DNA of 64,000 nt, taken from Tahibacter aquaticus. GTDB lineage: Bacteria > Pseudomonadota > Gammaproteobacteria > Xanthomonadales > Rhodanobacteraceae. Of this stretch, positions 61,306 through 64,000 are shown piece by piece. Each line of letters begins with the position of its first letter. Position 1 is the first letter of the stretch. The stretch covers positions 310,750-374,749 of the forward strand of contig NZ_SNZH01000005.1 in the NCBI RefSeq assembly GCF_004363655.1, read 5' to 3'. The position numbers and the translations under genes are program-made. Below the pieces are notes generated by a model. That model had not been told where the DNA came from, did no database searches, and worked only from the letters and a program-made list of their open reading frames with translations.

Positions 61306-63828
61306 TCACGGCCGGCCTGCCCGCGCCGCGGGCGGCGCGGCGGCAATTCCGCCGGGCACCGCCAGCTCGGGCAAGGGCCGCTCGCCCGCCAGCCGGCGCA
61401 GGCGCAGCTGGGCTGCGGCAGCCGCCTCATGCTGGCCCAGGCCGAGATAAAGCCGCCACTGCAGTACGGCGGCATCGAAGTCGGTCTCGGCATGACGCGC
61501 CAGCAAACCTACCGGTTCCGCCGCTGCCCGCAGATCGCCGCGGGCGAGCAAATCTGTCGCATAGACCGCTGCGGCCTGGGCCTGGATATCCGGCCTGCTC
61601 TGACCATCGGCGCGCTTGCGCGCCTCGGCAAAGGCCGCCCCAGCGTTCTCGTCCTGGCCCCGGGCAGTCGCCACCGCTGCTGCCGCCAGTTCGGCCAGAA
61701 CCGCCGCTTCCGGCTTGGCCGTCGCGGCCCAGCGGCGCAGGGCCTGCGCCTGTTCCTCGGCCTCGGCCGTGCGCTGCAACTGCAGCAAGGCCTGCACCTG
61801 GGCAAGCCAAGCCTGGGCACGCTGGCGTGCCAGCTCCAGCGGCAGCAGTGCTGCCTGCGCTTGCTGCGCCAGCAGCAGCGCGCTGTTGGCCTGTCCGGCG
61901 CGCAGTTCCAGCCGCGCCAGTCCGGCCCGGGCCAGCGCCTGTTCCAGCGGCGTGTCTGCTGCATCGGCACCGTGCAGCACCTCGCCAAACAGGCTGCGTG
62001 CCTCAGCCAGGCGCCCGTTCGCGGCGAGCGCCTCGGCGCGCTCGTAGGCCAGCCGCTGGCGCAGAGCCGGATCGGCCAGCTGCTGGCGCTGCGCCCAATT
62101 CTGCTCGCTGGCCTGCAAGGCCTGCAGCGGCTGCAGCAAAGCCAGCTGTGCTTCCACCTGGTTGACCACGGCCACGGCGAATTCACTGCGCATGCCGAAG
62201 CGCTGGAACTGCTGGCCGGCACGCAGCAGGCCGGGCAGTGCTTCGGCCGGGCGGCCCTGCTCCATCGCGAACGCACTTTCGTTGCCGTCGACCATGGCCA
62301 GCAGCAGCGGATCGCCGACCGTGCCCAGCACCACGCGCGCATGGGAAAAATCCACTAATGCCAATTCGCGGCGAAGTTCCCGCGCATGGATGATGCCGCG
62401 GTGGTTGTACGCACGGCCCAGCGCCAGCGGCTGGTTGCGGCTTTGCAGCAGCTCGATGGCGCCGTTGCAGGCAAGCAGCGCCGGCGCCATGTCGCCGGCA
62501 CGGGACAAGGCGACGCAGTCGCTTTCCAGCGCACGGCCATGCATCACCGGATCGGTTTCCGCCGGCACGTCGGCCAGCAGTGACTCGCTGCCGCGGCGCG
62601 CTGCCGCCAGGTCACCGGCGCGCAGGTCGAGCTGGATCTGGCGCAGGCGCAGTTCCGGCTCGCGCTGCTGCGCCGCGCTGGCCGAGGCCATCAGGGCGCG
62701 GGCCTGGTCCATCTGGTCGGACAGGCGTGCCGCATCGACGCGCTGCAGCAGCTCGGCCAGGGAAAGATTCGCCACCTGTGTGGCCTGCTCGACACGGCGT
62801 CCGAGCAGGCCCAGCAACTGGTCGGCAACGGCATTGGCCGCAGCGATGGGATTGTCGGCTTCGGCCTGCACTACGCGACGGCTGCCGTCGGCGGCGCTGA
62901 GTTCGGCCCGGGCGATCCAGTGGCTGCCGCTACGGCGCAGGGCCGGCTGGATCAGGTGCTGTACCTCGGCGGCACGCCGCAGCGACGCCGCCGCCGCTTC
63001 GGCCGTGCTGCCTTCGGGCGCCAGCCGCACCACGCTGTCGCTGGACAGCACCGGCAGGCCGGCCATGCGCAGGCGCGTCGCCATCAGGTCCATCACGCCC
63101 AGGCGTAGCCAGGAATCGCTCGCGTCGGCAGCAATTTCCGCCGGCAGGATGGCGCAACTGTCGCCGGGCAGCGGCGTGGCGGCGACGACCAGCGCTGTGG
63201 CGTTCGGCGTCGCCGCTGGCGGGCCGTACACACCCGGCCATTGGCGCGCGGCAAAGAACACTGCAGCCAGCACGAGCAGGACTGCGCCAAGCCACCCCAG
63301 GTAGCCCGGTCGGCGCGGCCGGATGCCGTCCAGCCCGGAACCGGACGGCGGCGGCCGCGTGGCAGCAGCGCCAGGCAGCGGGTTTTCAGCAACAGGCTCC
63401 GCTGTCCCCGCTGCAGCGCCGCGCAGATCCGCTTTTTGTTGCGCCGACGCCGCCATTGGCACCGCTTCGGCCAAGACCGGCTGCGTCGCTGGCTGGTCCG
63501 CTGTGGCAATCGCCGCTTCGACCGTGCCGACGAAGTGATAGCCAAAGCGCGGCACCGTGCGCAGCAGCGCCTGGCGTTCCGCGTCGTCGCCGAGGGCACG
63601 GCGCGCAGCGAGTATGGCCTTGCCCAGCATGGTGTCGCTGATGCTGGTCCTGGCCCAGACCGCTGCCACCAGTTCGTCGCGGCCGACCGCACGGCCGCGA
63701 TGCTCGATCAGATAGGCGATGCAGTCGAACACCGTCGGTGACAGCTCGATGCGTTCGCCGCCGCGGCGCAATTCACGCGCCGCGATATCCAGTGTGCAAT
63801 CGCCGAAGCGCAGAAGTTGCTGAACCAT
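61306..63828 (-). CDS. CadC-type membrane-anchored transcriptional regulator with TPR-like domain
   Basis: 840 residues. An OmpR/PhoB-type winged helix at 1-100 (VFDCIAYLIEHRGRAVGRDELVAAVW, SDTMLGKAILAARRALGDD, RTVPRFGYHFVG) is followed by an Ala/Pro-rich linker, one transmembrane helix (about 177-194) and a long periplasmic region rich in Ala/Leu/Gln helices (TPR-like) to the end. CadC/ToxR-type proteins sense periplasmic conditions and bind DNA from the membrane. The downstream beta-helix gene is the nearest possible target. Confidence 0.87.
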   Translation of the reverse strand: MVQQLLRFGDCTLDIAARELRRGGERIELSPTVFDCIAYLIEHRGRAVGRDELVAAVWARTSISDTMLGKAILAARRALGDDAERQALLRTVPRFGYHFVGTVEAAIATADQPATQPVLAEAVPMAASAQQKADLRGAAAGTAEPVAENPLPGAAATRPPPSGSGLDGIRPRRPGYLGWLGAVLLVLAAVFFAARQWPGVYGPPAATPNATALVVAATPLPGDSCAILPAEIAADASDSWLRLGVMDLMATRLRMAGLPVLSSDSVVRLAPEGSTAEAAAASLRRAAEVQHLIQPALRRSGSHWIARAELSAADGSRRVVQAEADNPIAAANAVADQLLGLLGRRVEQATQVANLSLAELLQRVDAARLSDQMDQARALMASASAAQQREPELRLRQIQLDLRAGDLAAARRGSESLLADVPAETDPVMHGRALESDCVALSRAGDMAPALLACNGAIELLQSRNQPLALGRAYNHRGIIHARELRRELALVDFSHARVVLGTVGDPLLLAMVDGNESAFAMEQGRPAEALPGLLRAGQQFQRFGMRSEFAVAVVNQVEAQLALLQPLQALQASEQNWAQRQQLADPALRQRLAYERAEALAANGRLAEARSLFGEVLHGADAADTPLEQALARAGLARLELRAGQANSALLLAQQAQAALLPLELARQRAQAWLAQVQALLQLQRTAEAEEQAQALRRWAATAKPEAAVLAELAAAAVATARGQDENAGAAFAEARKRADGQSRPDIQAQAAAVYATDLLARGDLRAAAEPVGLLARHAETDFDAAVLQWRLYLGLGQHEAAAAAQLRLRRLAGERPLPELAVPGGIAAAPPAARAGRP

Positions 63829-64000
63829 ACGCCGAGGTTAGCGGCCACGGTACGGCGGCGAAAGCGCCGCAGCCTGCAGCGCCGCAGATGTTGACGCAGA
63901 GCCCTACCGACTTTGGTCGAAGGCGCCGCAGCCGCGACGGGCATGTGCCTGTCCTGTGCATTGCTGCCCTGTGCGGGCCCGCGCCTGCCTGCTAGCTTTT
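63829..64000. other. Window end, upstream of the CadC-type gene
   Basis: 172 bp, no gene or repeat recognised; should contain the promoter of the regulator. Confidence 0.4.

Overview
This window comes from a high-GC gammaproteobacterium, most likely a Lysobacterales (Xanthomonadales) member near Rhodanobacteraceae (Dokdonella/Tahibacter-like). The reasons are very GC-rich codon use, dispersed CCCTCTCCCCCGAC hairpins and GTAGGTCGGG-type repeats, a TGACAACGTTGTCA operator before a chitinase, and secreted proteins that end in an (I/V/L)FA(D/N)xF(E/Q) tail. The taxonomic call is an inference. I saw no tRNA, rRNA, CRISPR array, insertion sequence or phage gene.

Layout. 1-4.5 kb: an oxidation/conjugation cluster. 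A short-chain dehydrogenase and an EXXH diiron protein (+ strand) converge on a Rieske oxygenase, hexapeptide acyltransferase and GH3-type adenylating enzyme (- strand). 4.8-10.4 kb: mostly housekeeping genes (PNPOx-like stress protein, sorbosone dehydrogenase lipoprotein, AlkB) and a divergent LysR/YeiH pair with two clear operator palindromes. 10.6-14.3 kb: a conservon-like signalling operon (two roadblock/LC7 proteins, a two-part unknown protein, a CvnD/MglA-like GTPase), divergent from a LuxR-type regulator that lacks the phospho-acceptor Asp. Repeated GGCGAT/ATCGCC sites lie between them. 14.5-24 kb: an IclR-controlled acyl-CoA degradation locus (hydrolase, bifunctional hydratase/dehydrogenase, two SDRs, acyl-CoA dehydrogenase, CoA ligase, thioesterase). 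Two IclR palindromes lie in the divergent promoter, and the last gene, a zinc alcohol dehydrogenase, has decayed. 24-26 kb: a pirin/LysR pair and a DUF1203 gene behind a 12-base homopolymer.

26.4-33.4 kb: a mannoside utilisation locus. A GH92 alpha-mannosidase releases mannose, a FucP-type permease imports it, an AGE-family enzyme probably converts it to fructose, and a PfkB kinase makes fructose-6-phosphate. A LacI regulator with one operator in front of each divergent arm controls it. 33.4-35.9 kb: a 180-bp nested palindrome, an EF-hand protein, a Tat-exported M19 dipeptidase homologue that has lost most zinc ligands, a LytTR remnant and low-complexity repeats.

36-45.7 kb holds the most unusual locus. 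A YegD-type Hsp70 and a DUF2235/Tle1-like alpha/beta hydrolase are transcribed away from a tight three-gene operon. That operon encodes a trypsin-like protease fused to a P-loop NTPase, a 960-residue STAND-type NTPase, and a trypsin-like protease fused to an EndoG/NUC1-type nuclease. All catalytic motifs are intact. The arrangement fits an NTPase-gated, protease-triggered nuclease conflict (antiphage or suicide) system; this function is inferred from domains only.

45.7-46.3 kb is a 114-bp tandem repeat. 46.3-63.8 kb is mainly secretion: an M36 fungalysin, a class C beta-lactamase-like lipoprotein, an outer-membrane barrel, two GH18 chitinases (one behind a NagR-like operator), TadA, a spermidine-synthase-like protein, a TIGR03032 protein, a beta-helix surface protein and a CadC-type membrane regulator with a TPR-like region.
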